Below, piece after piece: positions 24,929-37,572 of a DNA stretch of 64,000 nucleotides (position 1 is its first letter; the number at the start of each line of letters is the position of its first letter). The notes under the pieces were generated by a model. That model did not search any database and was not told where the DNA came from. It saw only the letters and a program-made list of their open reading frames with translations. The stretch is from Cerioporus squamosus (lineage: Eukaryota > Basidiomycota > Agaricomycetes > Polyporales > Polyporaceae): the NCBI GenBank assembly GCA_022592435.1, contig JABYQS010000033.1:124001-188000 (forward strand), written 5' to 3'. The translations under genes and the position numbers were made by a program.

Positions 24929-27418
24929 TCAAAGGTAGCCATACGCGCCCGGAGTCGTGCTGCCCGAGCGGCTCGGCGTCGGCGGGAGACGACGCGAAGA
25001 CGTCGGGGTGCGAGCGATAGGTGTGCGCGCAGAGACCGCGCTCAGGCTCGCCTCCCTACGGGGCGTCCTGGCCGTCATCGGAGTGCCGACCGTGAGCGTG
25101 TCGCCGAACATCGGCGTGCGCGGGAAGGCCGCCGTAGCGTTCAGGTCGAGGGACTTGGACCGGCGGCGCTCGGCCTTGACCGTCGCAGCGGTCGTCGGTG
25201 TAGGCGCACCGCGACGGACACGCTCGGCCCACTCGTTGCTCGCGTACGCCGCCTTCTCTGGGGCATATCCCGCAGGCCGGGCGGACCGCAGAGAGGGGAG
25301 AGGCGAAGGCGCGAGCGAGTTCTGGCTCATCTGCGGGCGGGCGGAGAGCGGCATAGGGTTGGGGCGGGGCTTCGGCGGGAGCGGCTTGGGTGGTGGCGCG
25401 GGGGCGTTCATCTCCTCCACCTCGGGAGAGCGCGAGAGATACATGGAGAGGAGGGAGTCGCTGGCGGACGTGTGGCGGGAGCCACCCTCGGAGCCTGCAT
25501 TCTTAGCCGGCGCAGGTGCTGCTGACTTCCTCGGAGGCTCAGGCGTCTTCAGGCTGATGGTCGTGTACTGCGCCTCAGCGGGGGAAGGGTCCGCGGAAAG
25601 AGTAGGCTGCCGGACAACAGGAGAACGCGTGTCACGACGAGGAGCAGGAAGGCTCGGAGAGGCACCGGGAAGACGAGGCGACGAAGGCAGAGTGTTCTTC
25701 CTAAACGCAGGCTCGGGAACCGTGATCATGGCATTCAGCTCAGCGGCCGGCGTGATGGGACGAGCAACGGGGTTGAATTGAGGCTCCTTGTTGCGCTTCA
25801 CAGAGATGGAGCGACTGACACGATTGATGCCGCGAGCCACCGTCGCGCCGACAGCCTTGGAGGCGTTGCGCGGAGGAGGGCTCCATTCGTTCTTGCTTTC
25901 GCGCTTGGCAACGAATGCCTTCTCCGGGTTCTTCGGTGTGCTGGGAGACGGTGTGAACCCCATGGGCGACTTGATACCCGCGAAGAAGCTCTCCATGTCG
26001 GCCTCCTTTGTCTTCTTGCTATCAACGCTGGTACCGCCCACAGACAAGTTGCCCTCGAGGAACGGACGGAGGATGCGCAGAGTGTTGACCAGGATGAGCG
26101 CGTTCGCCGTTCCTGGACACACTGGTCAGAATATGCGAGCACCAACTTTCGGATACCGGACTTACCGAGCAACGAAGCAGTTGCGCTAGCGAAGACGTTT
26201 GCCTGGAAAGGCACGTTGATCCCTGACGACTCAGTGAGGCTCACAATGATCTCTGGAAGCAGCAAGATGTTGTAGGCTATCGAAGAGTAGCGCATTAGAT
26301 GGGCAATCATACTTCATTATGTCGCCGGTGTACTCACCAAAAGGATACCTAGGGCAAACGCACTTAGCATACATGTCTCATGATATTGCTGCACTTTCGC
26401 TACTCACCACAGCATGCTCCGTGCGACAGCAGCAATGAAGCGCTGGTATTCCACAGTGGTTACGCTGGACATGCTCCACCTGTGGCTTCGGTTGAAGTTG
26501 AACTTGATGCCGCCCTTGATCGTCAAAGATCCGCGCAAGATGAGGAACACGAGCGTGTAGAAGATGACGGAGAAGACAGAACCCAAGAGAAGCTGAGTCC
26601 AGAAAGTATGAGCTATGGCGCACTACAGTATAATGACGATCAACGCACCGGAAGAAGGTGCAACACTGTGCTCAGAATAGGGTGGTTGAGCGAGAGTCCG
26701 CACGAAAGCCCGTTGAACCCGTATACAGGGCCGAAGGGCGAATTGCGGATCCATGTGGGCGTGGCGGCCATGAGGATGGCGAAGAGCCAACCGAATATAG
26801 TTGTGGCCGCACAGACCCAGCCAGGAACCTTGTTGCGAAGCACAAGGGTGTTGAAGGTATGGATCGCAATCGTACCGGTGAAGTACGCCCCTCCCGTATC
26901 CCCAATCTGAGAGAGAATTCCTACGGTGCAAGCTCAGTATGCTCCCCTTGCGAGAGGGTCGTAATGTGCCATACCTTGTGTGTTGCAGAGAATTCCTGCA
27001 CACATTCCGAAGCGATTCAGCCACAAACGCATCCCGCCCGACGAGGGAGCAGGCACGCACCTTCTGTCACGACTTTCTCCCCCGCCCACTCCGCATTGAT
27101 CATCATAGAAATGCTACTCAACGCATTGCCAAGCATCAACGACGCGATGTACGCTCCGAGTTGCGTGTGGAAGAACGCGCGCGAATGGTGCTGGTTCGCG
27201 CTTGACCGGCGCTTCACAAGGGCCACGAGAGGATCCCATGAGTACCGCACGAAGACGGCGAGGATGGCAAGCAAGGAGATGGTAGCAAACAACACAATCG
27301 CCTATAACCAACGCGGCACGGTCAGACGTGAATCGGCCTAGAGGAACTGCGAGTAACTCACGATGAGGGAGGAGGCCTGACCACTTTGGTACACCAGCGT
27401 TTGCGGAAGCGAAGACAT
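24929..27418 (-). CDS. Seven-transmembrane receptor with long cytoplasmic tail (fungal GPCR-like)
   Basis: Eight exons (minus): 27362..27418, 27061..27301, 26975..26995, 26649..26920, 26408..26592, 26338..26348, 26166..26276 and 24929..26112; total 693 codons in phase. Exons 3 and 6 are only 21 and 11 nt. Seven hydrophobic segments: AIVLFATISLLAILAVFVRY, YIASLMLGNALSSISMM, YFTGTIAIHTFNTLVL, VCAATTIFGWLFAILMAA, LLGSVFSVIFYTLVFLIL, the segment ending WYPFAYNILLLPEIIVSL, and SLLGTANALILVNTL. The last 370 or so residues are a basic, Ser/Thr/Pro-rich tail with SH3-type motifs (APPPKPLPPKPRPNP) and many RTP/SP sites, as expected for phosphorylation-dependent desensitisation or scaffolding. The topology resembles fungal Git3/cAMP-receptor-like nutrient sensors, but family assignment is by overall layout only. 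A plausible input to the Ras/cAMP pathway. Confidence 0.75.
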
Positions 27419-27997
27419 TATTGTTCGTCAAGCTCTTGAGCGGTCACGTAGCAAGAAAAAGAAGGTGCGCAGGACAGAAGGAAGAAGTAAAGAAGAGAAC
27501 ACAAAGGGCTCAAAGCAGTGAACTGTCCCGGACAGACTGGCCAAAATTGCTGAGAACCGCAAAAGAGGTCGTCCTGCGCCTGGTGGTCGAAACGAAAAGG
27601 TCTGACCGAAGCAGACGGGGCGCGGTCCAGAGAAAAGAACGAAAGAGAGGGAAAAGAAAGAACGGAGAGAAAGCAAACGCGAGCAACAAGTCAGAGAGCC
27701 TTGTCTTCAGTCCATCCCGCCGTAGCGTGGCAGTGTCGCGACACCGTTTGATCATGATGTTTGATGGGCCTGCTGCTCGTTGCCGTCGACTGGGCGTGTC
27801 TCACCATCGTCCCATCCGGCGATGATGATGTTCTTCCGATTTAAGCAGCGTGCACGGCGCGCGCTGTTGGAAGGGGCTTGAGGCGCATCCCACCGACACC
27901 ACCGCGTCTGGCCGCGCGCGACCGTCTCATGGCCAATCACATCCGTGAATTCCGGAGTCCTACCATACAGACGATACATACAGCGGCAACCATCCAA
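27419..27997. other. Intergenic: receptor promoter and Pol eta 3' flank
   Basis: About 580 bp, purine-rich on the plus strand (GAAAGAGAGGGAAAAGAAAG near 27640), meaning a CT-rich tract upstream of the minus-strand receptor ATG, a common fungal promoter feature. No gene seen. Confidence 0.5.
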
Positions 27998-30828
27998 TCA
28001 ACGTTTCTGGAAGAACTTCGCAATGCCTTCATCTGCTGGTTTCTTCTTCCGTTTCTTACCGGTCGCCGACGAGGGGGGCTTATCCACAGGTCGAATGACG
28101 CGTTTCGGTGCGTCGCCGTCTCCCGCCGCGGCGAGCTCTTGGGCAAAGTGGAAGTCAGCATGCTCGAGTCGCAGAGCGGCCAAGGCATCATCCCTGATCC
28201 CGTCGTCACCCGCCCTGCCCACGCCGTAAGTAAGATCCCCGCCATCCGCATCACCTGCTGCATCTGATCCAGAAAGCGCTGCCAACGGCGCATCCTGTAG
28301 CCAAATTCGCTTGTGGCACTTGTCGCAAATAAATGAATATCGCTGGTCCCGAGCTGGTGGCTTCGATGAATTTGAAGGCGTGTGGTCCCCTTCAGCTATT
28401 GCGGCATTGCCGGCAGGGCGGTCTTCGTCGCTTCGCTTGCGCGCTTTCGCTCCATTCTCAGGCCTGGCATTGGAAGTCGAAGGTGAGCGAGACCGCTTGG
28501 AAGGTGACTTGACTGTGGAGCTCGCCGGTGCAGAAGGTTGTTGATCATCGGATGCGCTGCGCGTAGTGAGAAAACCCTCGATAGTCCGCTGCCCGACCTC
28601 CATCACGCCAATTCCCGAGAACGACAACTGGACATTGGTGACCTTGAAGGGTGTCGAGCCACCAGTGCCCACGAGCTCTTTCCAGAGTTTGTCGCCGAAA
28701 GAGGCGATGATATCCACGGTGACGTTCTTAGTGAACGGAAATGGCATTTGTTTCGACCTGAACACGTCGTACCCTTCAGGAAAGCGTCAGTACTGGACAG
28801 AGATGGACGAGATAACCCCCGCGGTTGTGCTCCAGATCCGACCCGGGGTTAACACGACTACGCGGGTAACCAAGAAGCGTGTTGTGATAGAGGACAGAGA
28901 ACCTTCGCAGCCAACTCACCTTGCCGTATATGCAACACGACAGTCTTGGGCCAGAGTGCTGGATTGTTGTCCCGCGCCTCGTTGAGCCGCAGCGCGAGTT
29001 CTGCCGCCAAACAACGTATCCAGTGGTAACCTTCGGTAGCCTTCGTGATTGGGTGCGGTAGGTTCTTCGATGCCAGCATGCTCTTGTTGACCACGGACTT
29101 CTCCTTGACTACCAAGAGAAGTGGTCAATACATACACCTGGTTGCCGTAAATGTGAACTTGAAGCAACACGGACCTTCCGTGCGATCGATCCCGCTGTTG
29201 TTGCGTGGAGGATGAGTGAGTGATGGGTGAACGGGCCATGAGGACGACTCACCGGAGGATCTCATACACCCATATGGACTCTTCCCCAAACTTGCGCTGC
29301 ATTTCATCTGTTCACGATGGCAGGTTGAATACCGCGTTCAGCGCAGACACGACAGACTAACCGAGGCTTATCGTCCTGCAACCAAGCGCTCAGAAAGGTG
29401 CTACCGTCAACCTCCATGAGAATGACATACAGGAGGTCGCCAACCGTGGACACATCATACTCTTCCGCGAGAGCCTTCCCAAGCTTTCCGCCCAAGAACC
29501 TGATCTGTGCGACCTGGTCAGCGGCCGACCGTAAGGCTGCTGCCACGCGTGAGACACGCACCTTCTGGAAAGGCATAGGCCTCAGGTAGTTAGGGATAGC
29601 GGCGTTCCGCAAGACGGTCTGTCGCATGTCGAGATGTTGACGTCCAGATTACTCCACATGAAAGAACGCGCGCACCTGATTCATCGGCTTCTTGTACGAC
29701 GCGGTCAACTATCAAGAACGTTCAGGCCTCTGCCTCCGGTGTGTTGTCGAAGACAACTGACCTTGGCGAGAAACTTGTTCCTGGCAAGACCCTACACGAC
29801 GAGATATGTTACCGAACGTGGCAAAGGATAACACGGGTACCCTACTCACTGCTGACGTAGTGTAGCCAAGTTTCGCTCTGATGTCCTCCCGGATCTTCAT
29901 CATGAGCTCCGCCGCGATGGACAACGCGACGTCGTGCCAGGTTGTCTGCTCGTCATCCTCCTCCACGACGTGATCCCCCTCTTCTTCGTGGTCCGACGTG
30001 CCCGGCTCGTCCCCAGTCGACGCAGACTGAGGGTCGCCGCCTCCCTTGTCCGCAGGTTGCTCCTTGGCCGGGTGGACGGGTACGATGGTGCCTCGGCCCT
30101 CCCAAGATATAGGAGGCGGCGGGGGTAGAGGACTGTCGAGTCCATTTGGAGCGTCTGGGGGTACAGCGGCAAGGTACGGATACCTCTTCAGGATCTCCTC
30201 CCGCACCGGCCTCGTGAAGTCAATGAATGCCTCATCAATGGACGCCTTCTCTAGCACAAACGTCTCAGAGCCGCTCCAAATTGAAAACCCAAGACCCATA
30301 AGAGCGCAAAACGCACTCACCGACTTCCCCCGTAGGCAGCCCCTCCTTGAACATCTGTATGATCTTCATGCTCTCCCTCCGGTAATGGTCCAGCGACACC
30401 TTATGCGTGCGCGTATCCGGGTTCTCCCAGTACCCCGGCTCGGCCTCGCCCTCCTTGTACGTCGCGACGTGCACGACGACGAGGTCCGGGCACCGCTTCT
30501 TCGCCTCGCGCAGCTTGTCCATCCGCGAGATCCCGAACTTGCGCGCGGGGTAGTTCACCGCGATGAGCGAGTCCCACTGCAGGACCACCAGCGGCAGCGC
30601 CGGGTCGATCCCGAGGCGCACTTGCTCGCATGCGGCGTAGAACGCGTCGCTGTCGCAGAGCGCGACGACGCGCAGCGGGTCGCGCACGCCGAGGTTGTTG
30701 GACACGAGGTGCCGGTAGGTAATTGTCGGGTTGAGGTCGTCGAAGTCGTTCACTGTGGCTCGGCCTTTGCCTTTCCAATACGACTTTGAGACGGGTTTCG
30801 AAGTACTGGGGCCTTCGGAGCCCGACAT
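27998..30828 (-). CDS. RAD30: DNA polymerase eta (Y-family translesion polymerase)
   Basis: Start at 30828, stop at 27998. The palm carries the Y-family metal motifs CDSDAFYAACEQV and, in exon 2, KASIDEAFIDF (SIDE box). GLARNKFLAK and SYKKPMNQ mark the palm/fingers; FLGGKLGKALAEEYDVSTVG is the thumb helix-hairpin-helix; the little finger follows. The C-terminus has a UBZ-type zinc finger (FICDKCHKRIW ... LRLEHADFHFAQEL; C-x2-C plus H-x3-H) and ends KKPADEGIAKFFQKR, a PIP-box-like PCNA-binding tail. It bypasses UV photoproducts at stalled forks. An acidic insert rich in Asp/Glu/Ser sits between the SIDE box and the next palm helix, longer than in yeast. Two micro-exons, 14 nt (29362..29375) and 20 nt (29175..29194), are needed to keep TVGDLLTISLDEMQRKFGEE and RGIDRTEVKEKS in phase. 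Confidence 0.95.
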
Positions 30829-31233
30829 ATCGAGAAGATGGCGGCACGAGAGCGACGCTGCGGTTTGTAGGGTCGTGGTATGTAGGTCGTGGTGGGTGGC
30901 TGGATGAGAAGAGCGCGCGTCACCGACGCGTTTGCCACTATCTTGCCACGGTCACGCGTTTCGCGACTGTCTCGCGCCAACGCGTCATCAGCTTGTTGGG
31001 AACGTTGCAGTAGCAGTTCCCTCTCTGCCTCCTCGCAAGACCTGGCCAGCTTCACCCAGCTACCCTGACGCCTGCTTTGTACTGTCGCAAGGGCACACAA
31101 GATAGGTATATTACAGCTTATTTGTTCATCTGACCTGGTGCTAATCATACAACAAACAGTCCGATCCGCTGCTTCCTTCCTGTTCGAAACTCCAGATGCT
31201 CGATAGGCTACGGGCGATCGTGCTCAAGCAGCC

Positions 31234-33850
31234 TCAAGCAACCTTCGGCTTGGCGCTGACACTTGCGATGTCAATGGAGAGTATATCCTGGGATTATACG
31301 ATTCAGCTCTTCATCATGAGCCTGCGGAGACGAGTTCTCCTTCCTTACCTTGCCACCCTTGATCTCCGATGCGGACGGCATGAGTCCAAGCCTAAGCAGC
31401 TCGGATGCCTTGGAGACGATGGGGTCCTTCTGCATGCTGTTGCATCGCACGACACCGTGTCAGCTAATACTTCGTACTTCCGAACTTAGCAACGCACCTT
31501 GCAACCGCGACGATGGAGCCCTTCTTAGCGTAGTATGCAACGAACTGCAGAGACTGAGTTCAGCTACGTGAAGCGGTTTACAACGTCAACAAATGCTTGC
31601 CTTCAGTTCGTCGGGGTTACCGTCGATGATAACGTCGTCGAACCCTGCGCCTACTCCACAGTAGCGGAGTTGTTGGCCCTCTGTAGGTACGTCAACTTAG
31701 CATGCTGGCCGCGCAACCTATCGTACTAGAACTTACGTGCACTCCAGAATACAGGGATCTTGACGAAAGGCTGACCCTTTCCTTCGGCAATGGTCTTTCC
31801 GACAGCACGACCGTGATTCCCTGCAACCTATGGATGTTGTGAGTGGAACAAGCATGAGCCAAAGTAGAAGCGGCACACTCACGTTCCAGTGCTCGATCCT
31901 CCTAGACTCACCCGTACCGGGCTGAGGATACATCGCGATATCACCTGTGCGAGGGGAACGGTGAGTCCAATCGAAAGAAGCGGATATGCTGAGGGCACGG
32001 ACCAATGGCATAGACGTTCTCGAGACCCTTGACCTTCAGGTATTCATCCACCTGCACGGCGCCGGTCTTGTCAACAACCTGCTCGAATCCCTTGCTGCTT
32101 TTCAGGTATTCTGTCGCCGGCGCGACCCCAACGCCCATGACAACAACATCTGCTTGAAGCGTTGTGCTCTGGCCACTGCCGGAAGTAACGACCACAGCGC
32201 TGGCGACGGACGGATCGGACTCGGAAGGAACGATCTTCTCGACCTTCGATTCCATGTGGAAGTTGACTCCCTTCGACTCATGGAACTATCAACTTATGTG
32301 AGCGGTCCGTTGGCATTGCAGCGTCGAGTACGACCCACCTTCTTCAGCCCCGCACCGACTTCTTTGCCGAGGACCATCTCGAATGGGAACTCCTCCTGGC
32401 CGACAACGTCAATAGACGCAAGCTTGCGGCTCGTAACAGCGACGACAAGCTCCATGCTGATGAAAGAGGATCCAATGACGACGAGTTTCTTGCCCTCCTT
32501 GACAGCTACCCGGGACGCTACTCAGCGAGAACGTTATTTTCCGTATGGGCACTCACGTACCTGCGTCAATCTTCTTCGCATCGTCAACGCCACGCAGGGT
32601 GAAGACGTTGGATAGGTCCTTTCCTGGGATCGGAAGTCTGCGGGGCACACCACCCGTTGCCAAGACAAGGGTCTCGTATGGTACGCGTTCCTGCGTTGCA
32701 CCGATAATGACTTCCTTCGCTCCGACGTCCACTCCGGAGACCTCTGCTCCCTCGCGGAAGTCTACACCGTACTTGGAACGAAGCTCCGCCGTAGGTCGCC
32801 ACTCCAGTTTGGACGCATCCGTGATCAGGGCCTTGCTCAATTTCGTCCTGTACAGGACCACAATGTCACCACTCTCCATTCGCAGGCGGAGCACTGGGCT
32901 TACCTGTCAATCGGAGCGTGGGGCTCTTTCGAAACCACTGTAATAGGGCCGTTGTATCCATGCTGTCACAGCATGTCAGTCAAGCCCCGGATAGACAAGT
33001 CTGGCGAGACGCACCTCACGCAGGCTTTCGATGCACATGAATGCACCACTACCGCCTCCCACGATGACGACGCCCTTGCCTTGACCAACAGGAACGTTCG
33101 AGCCAGTTGCGAGCAGCTTCGGCTGGCGAGATTTGTTCTTGCTCAAAGTCGCGCTGGGATCAGCGGTCACCTGGATCTTTCCGTTGACAACCTCCGCCTT
33201 GAAGCTGTGGAGGGCAGTAGGAGCAGGTGCGTCCTCTGACGAACATGATTCGATAAGCTCAGCTAACGCATATGCAGGACGAACGTACCGATGTCACCAG
33301 TGCAGACATTGAAGCAAGCTGCGTGAGCACGGTGTAGTCAGCATGGGATGCGGCTTGGTCACGCCTGCGCGGCAGCACTGGGCACGCGCATATATTTGTT
33401 GCAGCGTACAAGAGAGTTCTCACTCACCTCCGTGCCAGGGACTATTGAATCGAATGTTAGCTCCGGCGCACGCGAGAAAGTGAGCTTGACGCGTACCAGA
33501 CTACACGGCCGTCCGCAGTCAAGACACCCTTCGCCAGCGGGGCGCCGTAGTGGGTGCAGAACGCGCTTGTCGCGTGAATCTTGTCTCCAAGGCGAGAAAG
33601 GAGGACCTTGCCCTCCCCTTCGAAGTCTACCTGCTTCCTGTAGAGGCGGTCAGCGATCATGCCAGGCGATGCGTTGCATTTCGACCGGTGAGCCTGGAGC
33701 CCTTGCTACCGCATTGGCTTTCTCGTTGACGAGTGCAATTGCCAGCGTAGACCATGCATAGCAAGCAGATGGTGAAGAGTCCGATGGCACTCACATCTCG
33801 CCATCCTTCAACTCGGACTCATCGAGTACGGCAATCGTCTTGTGGGACAT
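31234..33850 (-). CDS. Rieske-AIF-like FAD/NAD(P)H oxidoreductase (AIFM3 type)
   Basis: Starts MSHKTIAVLDESELKDG at 33850 and ends SAKPKVA at 31234. The N-terminal Rieske [2Fe-2S] domain has both cluster motifs, CTHYGAPL (C-x-H) and CPWHGACFN (C-x2-H). The pyridine nucleotide-disulphide oxidoreductase fold follows: FAD-binding GVVIVGGGSGAFMCIESL, LVLATGGVPRRLPIPG, NAD(P)-binding KLVVIGSSFISMEL, and the second FAD contact ENVYAIGDIAMYP. A C-terminal dimerisation-like domain ends the protein. This is the AIFM3/AIFL or ferredoxin-reductase-like group; redox role, with a possible link to mitochondrial cell death in animals, but function in fungi is open. No mitochondrial presequence is evident. 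The second Rieske motif is split over micro-exons of 14 nt (33428..33441) and 30 nt (33289..33318). Confidence 0.9.
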
Positions 33851-35257
33851 TGTGCGGTTGAGCAGGCAGCGTCTTGGGAGGCTCGATGGTGGTGGTCGAT
33901 GAGAAAGATAGCACTTGCTGATAAGTCTCAGGTGGGCGATTCTGTGAGAGAGCAGACTGGGCATGGGTCCCGAGAGCAGCCTCTCCAGCCCGCCTTTCAG
34001 GCATCGCGAGACGAGCGCGAGACCTGCTGGGAATGACGTCGTGGCTCTCGCGACTGCGTGCCGATCCCCTGCCAGCCAATCAGATGCTGAGAATTACCTC
34101 CGCCCCCGGGCGCCTGCATATGTAAGTACTGTCGTTCACGTTCACGTTCGCTGCTGTATCTCTGCCACTACTTACCAGGACGGCGAGTTGGGCTATGCGG
34201 ACTCGACAGCGGCCAGTGTGAGTCCTCAACCTTAAGACAGTCAGTGATAGCTGCCGCTCACGGTAGTACGTAGATGTTCTGAATCTCGGCCGTAAGCAAC
34301 ATCTCATTTGTGTCTAGTGGACTTGGGGATCGTTCTCTGCGCACGAGTTCCACTTGACGTACGCAGATATACTCACATGGCACCAACATGCACAGTACCA
34401 GCAAGGAAGGCCCGCCACCCCAATTCATCAACTCATCTCCCTCCACGCGTCCATCATGGCTACCACATTGCATCTCGTTGACGTTTCAAGCTTCAAGGGA
34501 GATGCAGTCAGTAGTACACGCAAACAGGACTTGGTGTCAACTTGGTAATAATCATGCGTGCACTTGCAAAACAATGCCTGTGCCCGATCCGCCCTGCCAC
34601 AGTCACAGCCATATCATGCTCTGAGGTTAGTAGTCTGATCGTATATGGAAGCCCTTGTAGTACTTTGACATTCCGAGTCCTCCAGCCCGTCCCTGGCCGG
34701 GGGGCGATAGCGGCGCAGACCACCCAGGGCGCCGCCGGAACGTTGCCTTCACCGATGCTCGTGGGATGATCTCGAGCTTCCCGCCTCATGACTGGGTGAC
34801 TTTCGGGAAAGGAGATACCGTCTACTTTAATACTTCACCACTGCTTGCCCCCTTGTGGAACCTTGCATTGCTACCAGCGGTGAGTAGCGTGCCGTCCTCT
34901 ATGTAACCACGATATTCTTCACATGAACTTTTAGACCATCGTGCAGCAATCCGAGGCGCACTTCTACACCGATTGATGTCTGGCGCGTCATTGGGTATAG
35001 CGTCACTTGAGCGCTAGCGCTCGAGATTGATGGACTAGCTTGAGCCTCTCCCTGACACGGAAAAGACGTGATGCGCATGCATGGCAACCTTCTTCGAAGA
35101 CACACTTCCATACCCAGCGGTGAACAGCGGTGAACGCGCCCTGATAGTACCTTGAAATCCCTTCGATACATAAAGCCAATGAGCTCGGCGCCATGGTCCC
35201 CGCAACGTCTTGCGGTCTGGCCTCTCCATTACCTCCTGGCTCCTGCTCGTCCTGAGG
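33851..35257. promoter_or_regulatory. 1.4-kb divergent promoter region
   Basis: Separates the ATGs of the Rieske-AIF gene (-) and the protease gene (+). No ORF with domain features. A TATA-like ATACATAAAG lies at 35166-35175, about 85-90 bp before the protease ATG. The upstream distance is large for this genome and would allow extended regulation of the secreted protease. Confidence 0.4.
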
Positions 35258-37572
35258 ATGCTGCTCGTCCCTCGCCTGCTCGTGGCTATCACGCTCGGCC
35301 TCTCTGTTGCGGCCTCTTCCCCGCAGCTCTCGCCACGCGTCCGTCATGAGTCTCGCGGCGCCATCCCAGATGGCTGGACGCCCGTCCGTCGCGCAAGTGG
35401 GGACATGGTCATCCCGCTCAAGGTCGGCCTTGCTCAGCCGAACATCGCGTCCATCGAGGAATACCTCATGGACGTCTCGCACCCGGAGTCTCCCAACTAC
35501 GGCAACCACTGGTCTCCTGCCAAGGTCGCGCAGACTTTCCGCCCGAGCGCGGAGTCGGTAGAGACCGTGCGCGCATGGCTTATCAACAACGGTGTCGAGC
35601 TGCACCGCGTGAAGCTGAGCAAGAGCGGCAGCTGGGTCACTGCAGACGTCACTGTCGCTGAGGCGGAGGGGCTGCTTGGAACGGAGTACTTCGTCTACGA
35701 GCACCAGAACGGGCACAAGCACGTCGCGTGCGATAAGGCGTACCACCTCCCTGAGCACGTCTCCAAGCATGTGGACTTGGTCACGCCGACCCTGCACTTC
35801 GATGTAACGGTCAAACGCGGCGCGCCCATGGAGAAGCGCGACGGGAAGATTCACAGCGTCGGCGCCCCCGGATTCGGCCCCGTCTCGCCCAAGACGACCG
35901 GTACTATCAAGGTTGGTCTTTGTGCTCGAGCCTGGCGGGTGTTTGGTTGCTGAATTCTTGTGCGCAGAACATCTTTGATGAACTCGACCACTGCGACGAG
36001 CAGATTACGCCCAATTGCTTGCGCGCTCTCTACGGCTTCCTGTACGACCCTCTCGCGGCTAAGAAGAACTCAATCGGCATTGGTGAGTCTGGGTCTGGTC
36101 ATCGAGCGCGTTTTAGGGACTTATTCTGTAATGTAGTCGAGTATACCCCGCAGGCTTACGTTCCATCTGACCTCGACCTGTTCTTCACGAACTTCTCGAA
36201 GTCGCAGATCGGTCAGCGCCCGGTGATGGCGAGCATCGACGGTGGTATGTCTTGAGCTTTTGGCTTCCGCGACGACATGTGCTGACGACTTCTTGGCGGC
36301 AGGTACTATTAATGTTTCCGGCAGCGGTTTTGGCTACAACGGAGAGTCCAACCTCGATCTCCAGTACGCCATGGCACTTGTCGGCCACAAGCAGAATGTC
36401 ACACTGTACCAGGTCGGTGATGAGGTTCAGGGTACGTACATCCAAGTCTATCATGGCGCGTAGTGCTGAACCTGACTGTAGGAGCATCCTTCAACAACTT
36501 CCTCGACGCTGTTGACGGGTCTTATTGTACGTATGAGGGTGGCGACGACCCCTCGGAAGACGGCATCTACCCCGATCCCTACGGTGGTTACCAGGGTGGG
36601 CTTCAAGTTTCTATACATAACCTCAATGTCATTTGCTTACTAGAATATCGCAGGAGCGGAGGATTGTGGTACCTACTCGCCCGCCCACGTCATTTCAACC
36701 TCCTACTCCTATGACGAGTACGAGCTGACGCCTGCCTACATGGAACGCCAGTGCGCCGAGTATGCCAAGCTCGGCCTCATGGGCACGACGGTGCTCTACT
36801 CTTCCGGCGACTACGGTGTTGCCGCGTACAGCAACAACTGCCTCAACCCGGACGGGTCCGTCACCCCCGATGGCAAGATCTTCGCGCCCACCTTCCCCAG
36901 CACCTGCCCATATGTTACCAGCGTCGGTGCGACGCAGGTGAACCCGGGGGCGAAGGTGACCGATCCGGAGAGCGCGTGCGCGCAGGTCATCTACTCCGGC
37001 GGAGGCTTCTCGAACGTGTTCAAGATGCCGGACTACCAGAAGAGCGCCGTCGAGAGCTACTTGACGAAGTTCCCTCCCCCGTACTCGACCGACATATACA
37101 ATGCCACGGGCTCTCGCGCGTACCCCGACCTGTCTGCCAATGGGTATGTTCCACCTGCGCTCAGGTTCTCGAGAGTACTTAGTATTGACCGCTCGTACAG
37201 TGCAAACTATGCCGTCGCTATCCAGGGCGAGTACTACAACGTATACGGAACGTCCGCATCGTCTCCCGTCACGGCTGCCATCCTCTCCGCCGTCAACGAC
37301 GCCCGCCTTGCTCTCGGAAAGAAGCCCATCGGGTTCATCAACCCAACAGTATGATGCGCCCATAATTGCACTACTGGCGGAGCGGGGATACTAACGATGC
37401 CATGTAGATCTACTCAAGCACGTTCCAGAAGGCCTTCAACGACATCACGAACGGGACGAACCCCGGCTGCGGCACGGAAGGGTTCTCTGCGCAGCCTGGC
37501 TGGGATCCCGTCACTGGCGTTGGCACTCCTAACTTCCCCAAGCTTCTTGCGCTCTGGCTGCTCACGCCGTGA
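35258..37572 (+). CDS. Secreted sedolisin (S53) tripeptidyl-peptidase-like serine protease
   Basis: Eight exons 35258..35911, 35968..36082, 36137..36244, 36303..36431, 36482..36595, 36654..37143, 37201..37348 and 37408..37572 give 640 residues. The start was chosen at 35258 because it begins a signal peptide ([20 protein letters not shown]). A pro-kumamolisin activation domain follows ([23 protein letters not shown]; [17 protein letters not shown]). In the catalytic domain the family triad is visible: E and D four residues apart in [11 protein letters not shown], the oxyanion-region [10 protein letters not shown], and nucleophile Ser in [13 protein letters not shown]. The Ca-binding C-terminus with [17 protein letters not shown] is intact. 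These acid proteases release tripeptides outside the hypha for nitrogen nutrition during wood or litter decay. Confidence 0.95.

Noticed and set aside
28311..28852. Plus-strand ORFs opposite the Pol eta C-terminus
   Set aside because: Antisense to exons coding the little finger and the zinc finger; no domain of their own.
35003..35854. 283-codon minus-strand ORF
   Set aside because: Antisense of the protease signal peptide and prodomain exon.
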